Below, one piece after another: positions 1 to 9,900 of a stretch of DNA of 64,000 nt. Origin of the DNA: Rhizobium sp. (lineage in GTDB: Bacteria > Pseudomonadota > Alphaproteobacteria > Rhizobiales > Rhizobiaceae). The first letter of the stretch is position 1. Each line of letters starts with the position of its first letter. The notes beneath the pieces are model-generated. The model searched no databases. It had not been told where the DNA came from and saw only the letters and a program-made list of their open reading frames with translations. Location of the stretch: assembly GCA_003527225.1 (NCBI GenBank), contig DPXQ01000110.1:55261-119260 (forward strand), written 5' to 3'. The position numbers and the translations under genes were made by a program.

Positions 1-1761
1 CTCGACCGGAGGCAGCCCTTCGCCTTCGCCCGGCAAGGGCTGGAAGATCGCGACATCGCCCACCCGGGTCGTGTCGGCATTCAGGGCCGCATCGACCATG
101 AACGCGCCGTCCAGGCCGCTCGCGGAAGTGACGGGACCGGGCGACGGATAGGGCTGGAAAGCGGTAACAGGCTCGAATGCCTCGTAGGGCCGTGCAGCGC
201 GTCCCTGAATGCCATTCACTGGCGAGGAATCGGTGTGCCCGTTGGCGCCGGGATCGAAGCAGAGGCCACGCGGCGAGCAAAGGCCATCTCCACTCATCCA
301 GACGAAGGTATCGGGCCGCGCGCCGTCCACCTCCCAGTTCTCGTCATAGCCGGGACCGAAGGAGACGCCGCCGGCGGAATTTGCACGCATGTAGGGTGGG
401 CCGTCCTCGCTTCGATCGTAATAGCCGACGTCGTAGCGCCCGGAGCCGCGCCATGAGCCGGCGTCGGTCAATTCGTAGCGCAGGACGCGGGCCTCGTGCG
501 GATAGGCGAAGGCGTCCTTGGCGGCGAGGCCGAGATTGCGCACACCGCCGCGCTCGGCGACCAGCATGACGGTCTGATCGCGGTTAGCCGGGAATGCGAT
601 ATCGGAGACCGGGTGGCTGCGACCCGCCCGGGCGATGGCCTCAGGCGAGCGGAAGAAATCGGGCAGGAGGAATTCGCGGCGCAGGCTGCCGAGGTCGAAG
701 CTTCCATCGGCGCCGACAGCGATGGACCACACTGCATTGCGCCGATCGTCCTCGTCGGAGCTGCCATAATCGGGATTGCCGAAGCCCTGGCTGCTCCAGG
801 TGGCATAGTAAAGCCGGCTTTGCCCGTTCGCCGGATCGAGACGGACGCCGAGACCCCAGACACGGCGTCGGAAATCGGCGAAATTCCAGCAGGACGGCGT
901 ACGGGAAAAATCGCCGCTCTCGCAGTCGGCAACGCGCGCCGCGGTGGCCGGGTCGAAGCGAACCTCCGGCAACGAACGGAATTCTCCCGTTGGCACGTCG
1001 AGGAACGCAGTACGTCCGGCGGCGCCGTGGTCGAACGTGCCCAGATCCGCACCGTCCGCAAGGCGGAGCCTGTGGATCATGCCGGTCTCGAGGTCGGAGA
1101 CATAGAACTGCCGGTTTCGTGCGTCGAAAGCGATGTTGCCGAGCGCGGCGCCGGAGTTCGCGCGACCCTCAAGGGCGACTTGCGCGAAGACCTGCGGCCG
1201 GTAGCCGTTTGCCGCCGCCAGTTTCCAGACTGTACCAGGGCCGCCATTCGCGCCCCACATGCCGGGCATCCAGTCGGAATTGTCGGCATTCCGGTGCAGG
1301 CCGAAGGCAGATGTGGCCGTCAGATAGATATTTGGCGGCGCTGCGTCGTCGAGCGCTACGCCGAAGACCTGGCCGACCTCGCCCGCGGTGGCAGCCATGC
1401 GCTGGACCTCGTTTAACCAGCGCGCACCGACCGGCGGCCCGCCCGGCTGGCGCAGGTTGAGGATGCTGGCGACGGCCCCGTCGGGGTCGATGACCCTGTG
1501 GCCGGCTTGCTCGGTCGCGCCCGAGAAGCGCGTGACGATGGCCTCGCCCGGTTGCAGCGCTTCTTGCGCACCGGCCTGGAATGAAAGCCCCAGCGTAGCG
1601 CAACAGAAGGCAATAGTCGCGATGAAGCGGGGAACCTGCCTCGACAGCGGCACGTTAGTGCGTTCCGCTGCTGTCGGGACGCGCTGATTGCGAAAATGGA
1701 GGTTACGGAAACGCATCCGGTGGAAACCGTCGAATGCTCCTGACAATCTGTTCGCTGCCAT
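1..1761 (-). CDS. Large secreted protein with beta-propeller-like repeats (3' end outside window)
   Basis: The minus frame is open from ATG at 1761 to the window edge, giving 587 codons without a stop. The start is supported by GGAGGAG six bases upstream. Residues 1-45 are a basic leader, followed by a hydrophobic stretch (IATIAFCCATLGLSF) and an AQ junction near residue 66, so export by a signal peptide is likely; an in-frame GTG at about codon 41 would give a more usual signal peptide length. The exported part has spaced segments such as NIAFDARNRQFYVSDLETG and later YYATWSS and VSDIAFPANRD, the look of NHL or WD-like propeller blades. Single Cys residues are few. I recognise no enzyme motif. 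A surface or periplasmic role is inference, and the C-terminal domains cannot be seen. Confidence 0.75.
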   Translation of the reverse strand, partial: MAANRLSGAFDGFHRMRFRNLHFRNQRVPTAAERTNVPLSRQVPRFIATIAFCCATLGLSFQAGAQEALQPGEAIVTRFSGATEQAGHRVIDPDGAVASILNLRQPGGPPVGARWLNEVQRMAATAGEVGQVFGVALDDAAPPNIYLTATSAFGLHRNADNSDWMPGMWGANGGPGTVWKLAAANGYRPQVFAQVALEGRANSGAALGNIAFDARNRQFYVSDLETGMIHRLRLADGADLGTFDHGAAGRTAFLDVPTGEFRSLPEVRFDPATAARVADCESGDFSRTPSCWNFADFRRRVWGLGVRLDPANGQSRLYYATWSSQGFGNPDYGSSDEDDRRNAVWSIAVGADGSFDLGSLRREFLLPDFFRSPEAIARAGRSHPVSDIAFPANRDQTVMLVAERGGVRNLGLAAKDAFAYPHEARVLRYELTDAGSWRGSGRYDVGYYDRSEDGPPYMRANSAGGVSFGPGYDENWEVDGARPDTFVWMSGDGLCSPRGLCFDPGANGHTDSSPVNGIQGRAARPYEAFEPVTAFQPYPSPGPVTSASGLDGAFMVDAALNADTTRVGDVAIFQPLPGEGEGLPPVE

Positions 1762-2035
1762 TTGCCACTCCTCCATCTGGCATCAAGAGCGAGCGTAGGC
1801 TACATCAAGTCTCTCACTTTCCCGGCTGCATTTTCATATCAATATTCCACTCACGCCTCGCTCCTTAGTGAAGACTACAGGACTCAGGCTCGTGGCGTTT
1901 TGATACAAGTCAAACCGGTGATCTGGGTTTCTTGTTCCCCGCAGTCTTCTGGCGAGCCTTGGACACGCCTGGAATCGGCGTCAATATTGGTCAATCTCAT
2001 TTGCCTCGACGGAGGTGTCTGGCCCTGACGCCGCT

Positions 2036-4102
2036 CTATTTCCACATCGTGCGCATGCGCGCGCCAACATCAATACGGATCTGGCGGGCGCTGCGCTCAC
2101 ACGCGGCTGCCGGAACTGTGGGCCATGTCGCCGTTTCGAAGAACTGCAGGAGCGTCGCGGGGATAAACCGGGTTCTCGACGCATACACGTGGCGGTCGCC
2201 TTGCGGGTTCTGCCCATGCGTGAAGAAGCGTTGCGGCGTGATCAGCGTCAGGCTGTCCTTTGCCCGCGTCATTCCGACATAGAGCAACCGGCGCTCCTCC
2301 TCGATCTCGTGCGTGGTCCCTGTTCCAAGATCGGACGGGATACAGCCATCGACGACGTTCAGCATGAACACCGAGCGCCATTCCTGCCCCTTGGCCGAAT
2401 GGATGGTCGACAGAATCAGGTAGTCCTCGTCCAGGTTCGGCACCCCGGCCTGGTCACTGGTGGCATCCGGCGGATCGAGCGTCAGCTCGGTCAGGAAGCG
2501 TTCCCGGCTCGGATAGCCGCTTGCGATCTGCTCGAGCTGCAGGAGGTCGGCCTTGCGGGTCTCGGCGTCCTCATGGATGCGATCGAGATGCGGCTCGTAC
2601 CAGTTGCGCGCCTGCGCCATCTCCAGCGGCCAACCGGTCTCCGCCTTGCGCAAACCCTCGAGCAGCTGAACGAAGGACGTCCAGTCTGGTCCGGTTTTCG
2701 GGGGAGGTGGGATTTCCGCGAGCGCCAGCAAGGGCTCGGGATTGGCGGCGATTGCATCGAGGATCTTGCCGGCCGTCTGAGGTCCGATGCCCGGCAGCAT
2801 CTGTAACAGGCGGAACCCCGCAACCCGGTCGCGCGGGTTCTGGGCGAAGCGCAGCACCGCCAGCATGTCCTTCACATGCGCGCTGTCGAGGAATTTCAAT
2901 CCCCCGAACTTGACGAAGGGGATGTTGCGGCGAGTGAGTTCCACTTCAAGCGGCCCGCTGTGATTGGAGGAGCGAAACAGCACGGATTGCTGTTTCAGAG
3001 CCATTCCCGTCTCGCGGTTGGCCAGCACCTGGCTGACGATATAGCTTGCCTGGTCGGCCTCGTCCTTTACCGCCACGAGTTTCGGCCGTTCCGCCGACTG
3101 CCGCTCCGTCCAGAGGTTCTTGGTGAACCGTTCGCGCGCGAGATCGATCACGCCGTTTGCGGCGGCAAGAATGGTCTGCGTCGAGCGATAGTTGCGGTCG
3201 AGCGTGATGACATCGGCCGGCGGCGAGAATTCCTGCGGGAAATCGAGAATGTTGCGGACGGTAGCTGCCCGGAACGAATAAATCGACTGTGCATCGTCGC
3301 CCACAACCGTCAGGCCGCGGCCACCCGGTTTCAGCGCCATCAGCACCGAGGACTGAAGCCTGTTGGTGTCCTGGTACTCGTCAACCAGTACATGGTCGAA
3401 ACGGTTGCCGATGTCGTCGGCGAGATCCGGGTCGCTCACCATCTGCGCCCAGTAGAGCAGCAGATCGTCGTAATCGAGCACGTTTTGGGTCTGCTTTGCC
3501 TCGACATAGGCGGCGAACAGCTCTTTCAGCTGCTCCTCCCAGCCTGAGACCCAGGGGTAATGGCTCCTCAGAACCTCCCCCAATGGCGTCTCGGAATTGA
3601 CTGCGCGCGAATAGATCGACAGACAGGTCCCCTTGGTCGGAAACCGGCTCTCTGTCCTGGAGTATCCAAGTTCATGGCGCACCAGGTTCATCAGGTCGGC
3701 GCTGTCCTCGCGATCGTGGATCGTGAAATCCACGTTCAGCCCGATCTGCTCGGCATACATCCGAAGCAGACGTGCCCCGATGCCATGGAACGTCCCCGCC
3801 CAGGCCAGCGCATCGGTCAGGATGCCGGAGTTGGCGCCGATCACCTGCTTGCAGATGCGCTCGACACGCCGCGACATCTCGGATGCCGCGCGCCGCGAAA
3901 ACGTCATCAACAGGATCCGTCGCGGATCGGCGCCGTTGACGATCAGATGCGCGACCCGGTGGGCGAGCGTGTTTGTCTTGCCGGACCCGGCGCCGGCGAT
4001 GATCAGCAATGGACCGGCGGTCTTGCCCTCGGCAAGTCCGATACCGTGTTCCACGGCGCTGCGCTGCCGTTCGTTCAATTTATCCAGATAGGCAGCCGCC
4101 AT
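2036..4102 (-). CDS. UvrD/PcrA-type superfamily 1 DNA helicase
   Basis: A 688-residue ATP-dependent 3'-5' helicase of the UvrD/Rep family. Motif I GAGSGKT is at residues 37-43, motif II DEYQDT at 241-246, a motif III segment (GDDAQSIYSFRAA) near 265, and motif V/VI-like STIHSAKGQEW near 570. The length fits PcrA/UvrD (650-750). The start MAAAYLDKLNERQRSAV places the Q-motif-like NERQ at the usual distance from motif I. It stands alone on the minus strand, apart from the maintenance genes on the plus strand. An SOS-type box lies about 130 bases upstream, so DNA-damage induction is plausible. It is not the housekeeping uvrD, because sequence and context are plasmid-like; a role in repair or in processing transferred DNA is inference. 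Confidence 0.9.
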   Translation of the reverse strand: MAAAYLDKLNERQRSAVEHGIGLAEGKTAGPLLIIAGAGSGKTNTLAHRVAHLIVNGADPRRILLMTFSRRAASEMSRRVERICKQVIGANSGILTDALAWAGTFHGIGARLLRMYAEQIGLNVDFTIHDREDSADLMNLVRHELGYSRTESRFPTKGTCLSIYSRAVNSETPLGEVLRSHYPWVSGWEEQLKELFAAYVEAKQTQNVLDYDDLLLYWAQMVSDPDLADDIGNRFDHVLVDEYQDTNRLQSSVLMALKPGGRGLTVVGDDAQSIYSFRAATVRNILDFPQEFSPPADVITLDRNYRSTQTILAAANGVIDLARERFTKNLWTERQSAERPKLVAVKDEADQASYIVSQVLANRETGMALKQQSVLFRSSNHSGPLEVELTRRNIPFVKFGGLKFLDSAHVKDMLAVLRFAQNPRDRVAGFRLLQMLPGIGPQTAGKILDAIAANPEPLLALAEIPPPPKTGPDWTSFVQLLEGLRKAETGWPLEMAQARNWYEPHLDRIHEDAETRKADLLQLEQIASGYPSRERFLTELTLDPPDATSDQAGVPNLDEDYLILSTIHSAKGQEWRSVFMLNVVDGCIPSDLGTGTTHEIEEERRLLYVGMTRAKDSLTLITPQRFFTHGQNPQGDRHVYASRTRFIPATLLQFFETATWPTVPAAACERSARQIRIDVGARMRTMWK

Positions 4103-4191
4103 GCCTTGATCCCCAATAAGTGCCTGTTTGTTCTATCTGATCCGCGAACCGCGGACATCAATTGCCGCGTCCGTTGGACAATCCTCGCCAT
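4075..4191 (-). pseudogene. Possible N-terminal remnant of a Vsr-type endonuclease
   Basis: This short minus reading frame of 38 codons overlaps the helicase start. Its segment QRTRQLMSAVRGSDRTNR resembles the conserved N-terminus of very-short-patch-repair endonucleases (R-S-x-x-M-x-x-I/V-R-x-x-D-T). It then runs out of similarity and stops inside the helicase gene. A real short leader peptide or chance similarity are alternatives. It lies directly downstream of the SOS-type box. Confidence 0.25.
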
Positions 4192-4229
4192 GCCGCCCCT
4201 CGGAAACAGGTGATGCATATACGCGTCAA

Positions 4230-4244
4230 GAACAAATAACGAAC
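4230..4244. promoter_or_regulatory. LexA (SOS) box candidate, GAAC-N7-GAAC
   Basis: The sequence GAAC-AAATAAC-GAAC exactly matches the direct-repeat form of the alphaproteobacterial LexA operator (GTTC-N7-GTTC on the other strand). It sits upstream of the minus-strand Vsr-like remnant and UvrD-type helicase, which fits SOS control of the helicase. A further GAAC lies ten bases beyond the second half-site. Confidence 0.55.
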
Positions 4245-4774
4245 ATAACAGTCCGAACAAGTGTTGAATAGCCCTCGATTGACAGATGCCGCCCATGAAT
4301 GACGCCGCGCGGATCCGGCATTTGCCAGGTCTCAGGCTTTCATCCAGCCTCTCGAAGGCGGGCTCACCTATGGATGCCGCTGCCTTGCTGTCAGAAGGAT
4401 GCGATCAGCCGCAACTTCCTTTCGACCCACGGACCAGAGTCTATCCCGAAATGCTGGCCGACGGCCAGGTTCGCGGCAGCAAGCATTGTTTCCCTCGATC
4501 GGAGTTTTCCTTTGTCCCGCAAGGTCGGGCTGGGCATGCGCGATCGTGCGGCGCGCAGGGCGAGATGCCGTGAAAGCTCCAAACAAGCGGCACCGAGCCC
4601 CTCTCTCTCGTCTGGTTTCCCTGATCCAACCTCGTCCTTCACGATCAACCCATGAAGGGTCCGCTAGCGAGCTGCGGCCCTGCAGCTTCGCTTCCAGGTG
4701 ATCGCGGTCGTGGCCGGACGAAACGGGCGCCGTCGAGCGGGGATCGGCCCCGCTACTCGAAGGAGCCAAAAGCA
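4245..4774. other. Region without a confident gene
   Basis: About 530 bases between the SOS box and the next plus-strand gene. The best reading frame is a minus TTG-start ORF at 4391-4648 (85 codons, charged and Arg-rich), but it lacks a clear ribosome binding site and resembles nothing I know. The last 100 bases presumably hold the promoter for the downstream maintenance genes. Confidence 0.4.
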
Positions 4775-4957
4775 ATGTCGCATGATCTTAGCCTCGCACG
4801 GGACCACGCATATGATCTTGCCCGGATACTGATGGTTCCGGTCATCCTCTTCGAGGTCGAGGGACAAATCGGCATCATGCCTTCCGCCGAGTATGACGGT
4901 GACGAGGACGCCGTCATTCACGAATACGATCCATTCGATCCCGGTCCGGCTCGCTGA
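4775..4957 (+). CDS. Small acidic conserved hypothetical protein (60 aa)
   Basis: The 60-residue protein begins MSHDLSLARDHAYDLARILM and ends in an acidic tail (EYDGDEDAVIHEYDPFD). The ATG at 4775 is preceded by AAGGAG at 4760-4764 with good spacing. An upstream in-frame ATG at 4652 would add a low-complexity Arg/Pro-rich stretch and is unlikely. It heads the maintenance region and is followed by a strong hairpin. I know of no assigned function; the acidic, compact character would suit a DNA mimic or a small partner protein, but that is a guess. Confidence 0.7.
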   Translation: MSHDLSLARDHAYDLARILMVPVILFEVEGQIGIMPSAEYDGDEDAVIHEYDPFDPGPAR

Positions 4958-4975
4958 GCCGGATCCTGTGTGCCG

Positions 4976-4997
4976 CTTGCGCCCGCAAGGGCGCAAG
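4976..4997 (+). terminator. GC-rich hairpin after the small acidic gene
   Basis: A perfect 9-bp stem (CTTGCGCCC / GGGCGCAAG) closes on a GCAA tetraloop. It lies 18 bases after the preceding stop codon. There is no T-run, so it may be a rho-assisted or processing structure. The CTTGCGCCC string recurs at about 5050, just before the next gene. Confidence 0.5.
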
Positions 4998-5120
4998 GGA
5001 GGCTTCGCCGCGGCCGCCCCGCGTTGATACCACAGCTTGTCATCCGCGCCCTTGCGCCCTTCGGTCTTCGCGGCAGGGTGCGCGGGGAGGTCTCAAGCAG
5101 AAGAGGTATGGAGAGACGGT

Positions 5121-6056
5121 ATGGAGAAGATCGAAATCGAGGCATTACGAGCGCGCGTCGGCTGTGCCGCCGTGCTGGAGCATGAGGGTTTTGCAATCGA
5201 TCTCAAGGAGAGCACGCGCCGGGCGATGAAGTTCCGCCGAACCGACGACATCATCATCGTCATTCACGAGGGCAAGGGATGGTTCGATGCGCGTTCAGAT
5301 GCCAAGGGCGATGTCTTCGCGCTGGTCGAGTTTATCGCCGGCGGCGGATTTGCAGAAGCGCTGGTCTATGTTGCCGCCCTCACCGCCTACCGACCGGCAT
5401 TGCCCGCATGGCAGCGGCCATCTCGCCGCGCGGCAATATCCGCTTCAGTCGCGGAGCGCTGGGAGCAACGCAAGCGGCCATGGCGGGCTTCTTCTGCCTG
5501 GAGCTATCTGACGCAGAGCCGGTCCATTCCATCGATCGTGGTTCGCTCTGCGATCGAGAGCGACCTGCTGCGCGAGGGACCCCGTGGCAGCATGTGGGCC
5601 AAGCATGTCGATGCCGATGGCGCTGTGATCGGCTGGGAGGAACGCGGACCGGACTGGCGGGGCTTTGCAGCTGGCGGGACCAAGGAGCTGTTTCGCTTCG
5701 GTGACGCTTGCGCATGGCGGATATGTGTGACCGAGGCGGCGATAGACGCGATGAGCCTGGCGGCGATCGAGGGTACGCGAGAGGGGACGCTTTATGTCAG
5801 CACTGGCGGTGGATGGTCGCCTTCGACGGCAGCCGCGATTCTGGCGCTTGGAACGCGCAAGGGTTCGCACCTCGTCGCGGCAACAGATGTTGATCCGCAG
5901 GGTGAGGTCTTTGCCCGACGTATCCGGAAGACGGCCGTGGAAACGGGATCGGATTTCTCCAGACTGAAACCGGGCAGGAAGGACTGGAACGAAGAACTGA
6001 AGGAAAGAGGGGAGAAAGGGAAACTGCCGCATGCGCGCCAGCCGATTCAAGGGTGA
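5121..6056 (+). CDS. Toprim/DUF3991-type primase-like protein
   Basis: 311 residues from ATG 5121; an upstream in-frame ATG at 5037 adds an unlikely leader, and GGAGAGA lies just before 5121. The N-terminal half (VLEHEGFAIDLKESTRRAMKFR, then IIVIHEGKGWFDARSDAKGDVFALVEFI) matches the primase-like DUF3991 pattern seen in rhizobial plasmid proteins. The C-terminal half has Toprim features: an acidic ICVTEAAIDAMSL segment near residue 212 and LVAATDVDPQGEVFARRI near 265. The family combines zinc-finger-less primase and Toprim domains and is found next to methylase/helicase and ArdC genes on mobile elements. A role in replication or priming of transferred single strands is inferred from this context. 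Confidence 0.75.
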   Translation: MEKIEIEALRARVGCAAVLEHEGFAIDLKESTRRAMKFRRTDDIIIVIHEGKGWFDARSDAKGDVFALVEFIAGGGFAEALVYVAALTAYRPALPAWQRPSRRAAISASVAERWEQRKRPWRASSAWSYLTQSRSIPSIVVRSAIESDLLREGPRGSMWAKHVDADGAVIGWEERGPDWRGFAAGGTKELFRFGDACAWRICVTEAAIDAMSLAAIEGTREGTLYVSTGGGWSPSTAAAILALGTRKGSHLVAATDVDPQGEVFARRIRKTAVETGSDFSRLKPGRKDWNEELKERGEKGKLPHARQPIQG

Positions 6057-6190
6057 AGCTCCGCCCGCCCGGATAGGCGGCCCTTGATCCGGCAGAACGC
6101 GAGGCGGCGGCGGCGGAAGGGTGATCAAAAGTCCGAGGAAGGAAGCAGAAGCTGTCCCGACTTCGGCCAGAACCCCCGAAGGAGCAACCA

Positions 6191-6808
6191 ATGTTCGATC
6201 CGTCCACAATCCGCCCCAGGAACCGCAAGGTGTTCGAGGGTGTCGCGAGCCGCCGCGAAATGTACGCACTCTTCAATCGCCACAGTGAGGCGCCATTCGA
6301 TGAGTTTCGCATGAGCGGCCGCCGGCATGTCGGCGAGTGGTTCGAGGTCAGCCAAGCCGAATATGACCATATGTTCAATATCCTGCCGCCATTGTTCATC
6401 CGCGGCGATATGTTCGCCATGGGCGAGCGCCTGGCCGAAAGCGTCACCAGCATTTTCCTCTCCCTCAGGATCGATGGCCGCTTGCGTTGGTTCCACGGCC
6501 ATTGCGATCTGGCCGATAGCGGTTCGCCTGACCGCTTGCGCGCGACGATCATCGAACGGGAATCTCGACCGGTTCGCGCGATGGCCCGCCAGGAAAAACT
6601 TGACCACATCTGGAGCACGACCGGAGCCGGTTTCCGGGCCTATGCCGATGACCGGTTCCCCGCCGGCTTGCGCGGGCGGCCGATCGTTCTTGTCTATACG
6701 GCTGCACAGGCAAGGATCTGGAAGCTGCTGGATAAGCTGACGGACGACGAGATCGCTGCGAAGCTGCCCGTCCAGTTCCGGCGACAGGACGAGACCGTCA
6801 CGGTCTGA
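6191..6808 (+). CDS. DUF1419-family protein
   Basis: 205 residues, ATG at 6191 with GAAGGAG upstream. The opening TIRPRNRKVFEGVASRREMYALFNRH and the following GEWFEVSQAEYDHMFNILPPLF match my recollection of the DUF1419 family, which is almost confined to Rhizobiales plasmids. No signal peptide or membrane segment. The C-terminal third has a VYTAAQARIWKLLDKLTDDE helix. It lies between the Toprim protein and the methylase/helicase on the same strand and is probably co-transcribed. Function is unknown. Confidence 0.7.
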   Translation: MFDPSTIRPRNRKVFEGVASRREMYALFNRHSEAPFDEFRMSGRRHVGEWFEVSQAEYDHMFNILPPLFIRGDMFAMGERLAESVTSIFLSLRIDGRLRWFHGHCDLADSGSPDRLRATIIERESRPVRAMARQEKLDHIWSTTGAGFRAYADDRFPAGLRGRPIVLVYTAAQARIWKLLDKLTDDEIAAKLPVQFRRQDETVTV

Positions 6809-6904
6809 ACAGACGCAATTCCTCCCACTCCCATTCAACCGACGCCTCGATGACTTGCCTTCCGGGCAAGGGCCGAGCCGCGCGCCTTCTCGCAGGAGCT
6901 TTCC

Positions 6905-9900
6905 ATGGCGCATGATGATCCGTTTACCCTCGACCTCTTCGGCAACTCCGCACTCTCGTCCGGTTTCGATCTTGGGGTAACCGCGTTCCCAAGAGCCTTC
7001 GACGAGACCATCCATGACAATGATCAGCCACCCCTTGCACCAGCGCCGACGCTTGCGGTCGCGGCGGCGTCAGAACCGATAACGGCCGTGGCCTCGAAGG
7101 GCGAGAACTTCCGTCTGCTCGGCGCGCGCGGCCTTGCCCGCTCGTGGCGCAACCGCGCACGGGACAACATTGCGGCGATCCGTCTGGCGGCCGAGATCGA
7201 ACGGCAGCAACGGCCGGCGACCAGGGCCGAGCAGGGCATGCTGATCAAGTTCACCGGGTTCGGATCCACCGATCTGGCAAACGGGGTCTTTCGCCCGCCG
7301 GGCGAGGATGGCTTCCGCAAGAGCTGGGAGGAAATCGGTCGCGACCTGGAAAGGTCAGTCGGCACCGGCGAGTACGCCTCGCTTGTCCGTTCCACCCAGT
7401 ATGCGCATTTCACACCTGAATTCATCGTTCGCGCGATTTGGGCGGGGCTGACAAGGCTCGGTTTCCATGGCGGCCGTGTGCTCGAGCCCGGGATTGGAAC
7501 GGGAATGTTTCCGGCGCTGATGCCGCACGAGACGTCCGTCGCCAGCCATGTGACCGGCGTCGAACTCGATCATGTGACCGCCCGGATCGCGCGCCTGTTG
7601 CAGCCGCGCGCCAAAATCATCACTCAGGATTTTGCCCGCGTCTCGCTGCCTGGTCATTTCGATCTGGCGATTGGCAATCCGCCGTTCTCCGATCGCACGG
7701 TGCGTAGCGACCCGGCATACCGCTCGCATGGCTTTCGGCTGCACGACTACTTCATCGCAAAGTCCATTGACCGGCTGAAGTGCGGCGGACTGGCAGCCTT
7801 CGTTACATCGTCGGGCACTATGGACAAGGCCGATAGGCGGGCACGCGAGCATATCGCTCAGACGGCCGATCTCGTCGGCGCTATCCGGTTGCCGAAGGGT
7901 AGCTTCCGGGCCGATGCGGGCACGGATGTCGTCGTTGATATCCTCTTTTTCCGAAAACGCCGACCGGACGAGCGGCCTGGTGACGATCGTTGGCTCGGCC
8001 TTGCCGACGTTTCGGCACATGGCGCTGAGGCGGCCGTACACATCAACCGGTGGTTCGCCGATCATTCCGAGAGGGTCCTTGGGCGTCACGCTGTAGCTTC
8101 GGGGCCGTTCGGTGAAGTCTACAGTTGCTTGCCGCGCGATGGCGTGGATCTCGAAACGGCGCTGGCGGCCGCGATCCATTCGCTTCCAGAGAGCATCTAT
8201 GACGGCGAGCCGGAACCGATCGATTTCGATCTGGAATATGAAGCCGCCGTTGCAGCGGTCGAACGCCCGGACGATCCGATAATTCGCGAAGGCAGCTATT
8301 TTATCGGCAAGGGCGCCGCACTGATGCAGGTCGTCAACGGGCAAGCCGTGCCGGTCGAGGTCAGAAAGGGCAAGGGTGTCGGCGGTGTCCTTGCCAAGCA
8401 TGCCCGGATCATCCGCAAGCTCATCCCGATCCGCGACACCGTTCGCGCGGTTCTGAAACTTCAGGAGCGCGATCTGCCGTGGAAACAGGCGCAGGTCGCC
8501 TTGCGCGTTGCGTGGTCGAGCTTCGTGCGCGAATTCGGGCCGATCAATTTCACCACGGTCTCGACCATCGAAGATCTGGAAACTGGCGAGGTGCGGGAAA
8601 CCCATCGCCGCCCGAATCTCGCGCCGTTTCTTGACGATCCCGATTGCTGGCTGGTCGCCTCGATCGAGGACTACGACCTGGAGACGAACACGTCCAAACC
8701 GGGCCCGATCTTTTCCGAGCGGGTGATCGCACCACCGCCGGCGCCGATCATCATCACTGCCGCCGATGCGCTCGCGGTGGTGCTGAATGAGCGTGGCCAT
8801 GTCGATCCAGACCATATCGCAGAGTTGCTGCATAGCGATGTCGATGCGGTCATTGCAGAGCTTGGCGATGCGATCTTCCAGGATCCGGCGACGGGCGCCT
8901 GGGTCATGGCGGACGCCTATCTGTCCGGCACCGTTCGCTCCAAGCTGGCAGCGGCCGAAGCCGCAGCAGCCCTTGATCCGGCATTTGAGCGAAATGTCGC
9001 CGCGTTGAAGGTGGTGCAGCCGTCGGACCTTCGTCCTTCCGACATCACCGCCCGCCTCGGCGCGCCGTGGATTCCGGTGGCCGATATCGTCGCCTTCGTG
9101 AAGGAGACGATGGACGCCTGTATTTCCATCCATCACCTGCCGGAACTGGCCACCTGGACGGTCAATGCCCCGCAGCTCGAATGGTCGGCGACCGGTACCA
9201 CCGAATGGGGCACCCATCGCCGCCATGCCGGTCAACTGCTGTCCGATGCCCTGAATTCGTCCGTGCCGCAGATCTTCGACACGATCCGTGATGGCGAAAC
9301 CGAGCGTCGGATCCTCAACGTCGTCGAGACGGAGGCGGCCAGGGAAAAGCTCGCCAGGATCAAGACCGCGTTCCAGTCATGGGTCTGGTCGGACCCCGAC
9401 CGCACCGACCGGCTGGCGCGGATCTACAATCACGCATTCAATAATATCGCGCCGCGGCACTTCAACGGCGATCACCTTCAGCTTCCAGGCGCCTCGGGCG
9501 CCTTTTCTCTATATGGGCACCAGAAACGCGGCATCTGGCGGATCATCTCGGCGGGATCCACCTATCTTGCCCATGCCGTGGGCGCCGGCAAGACACTGAC
9601 GATGGCTGCGGCCGTCATGGAGCAGCGCCGGCTTGGGCTTGTCAAAAAGGCGATGCTCGTGGTGCCCGGCCATTGCCTGGCACAGGCTGCCCGCGAGTTT
9701 CTTGCTCTCTATCCGAACGCTCGCATTCTCGTGGCCGACGAAACCAACTTCGTGAAGGCGAAGCGCCATCGTTTCCTCGCGCGCGCGGCCACCGCCAATT
9801 GGGATGCGATCATCATAACCCATTCGGCCTTCCGCTTCATCTCGGTGCCTTCTGCATTTGAAGCGCAGATGATCCAGGATGAGCTGGAGCTCTACGAGGA

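Noticed and set aside
496..1416. Long plus-strand frame of 306 codons opposite the secreted protein
   Set aside because: It is the shadow of the minus gene: composition lacks hydrophobic cores and domain signatures, while the minus frame has a ribosome binding site, a leader and blade-like repeats.
7355..9235. 626-codon minus frame inside the methylase/helicase gene
   Set aside because: Antisense shadow in high-GC DNA; the plus frame has the complete methylase and helicase motifs.
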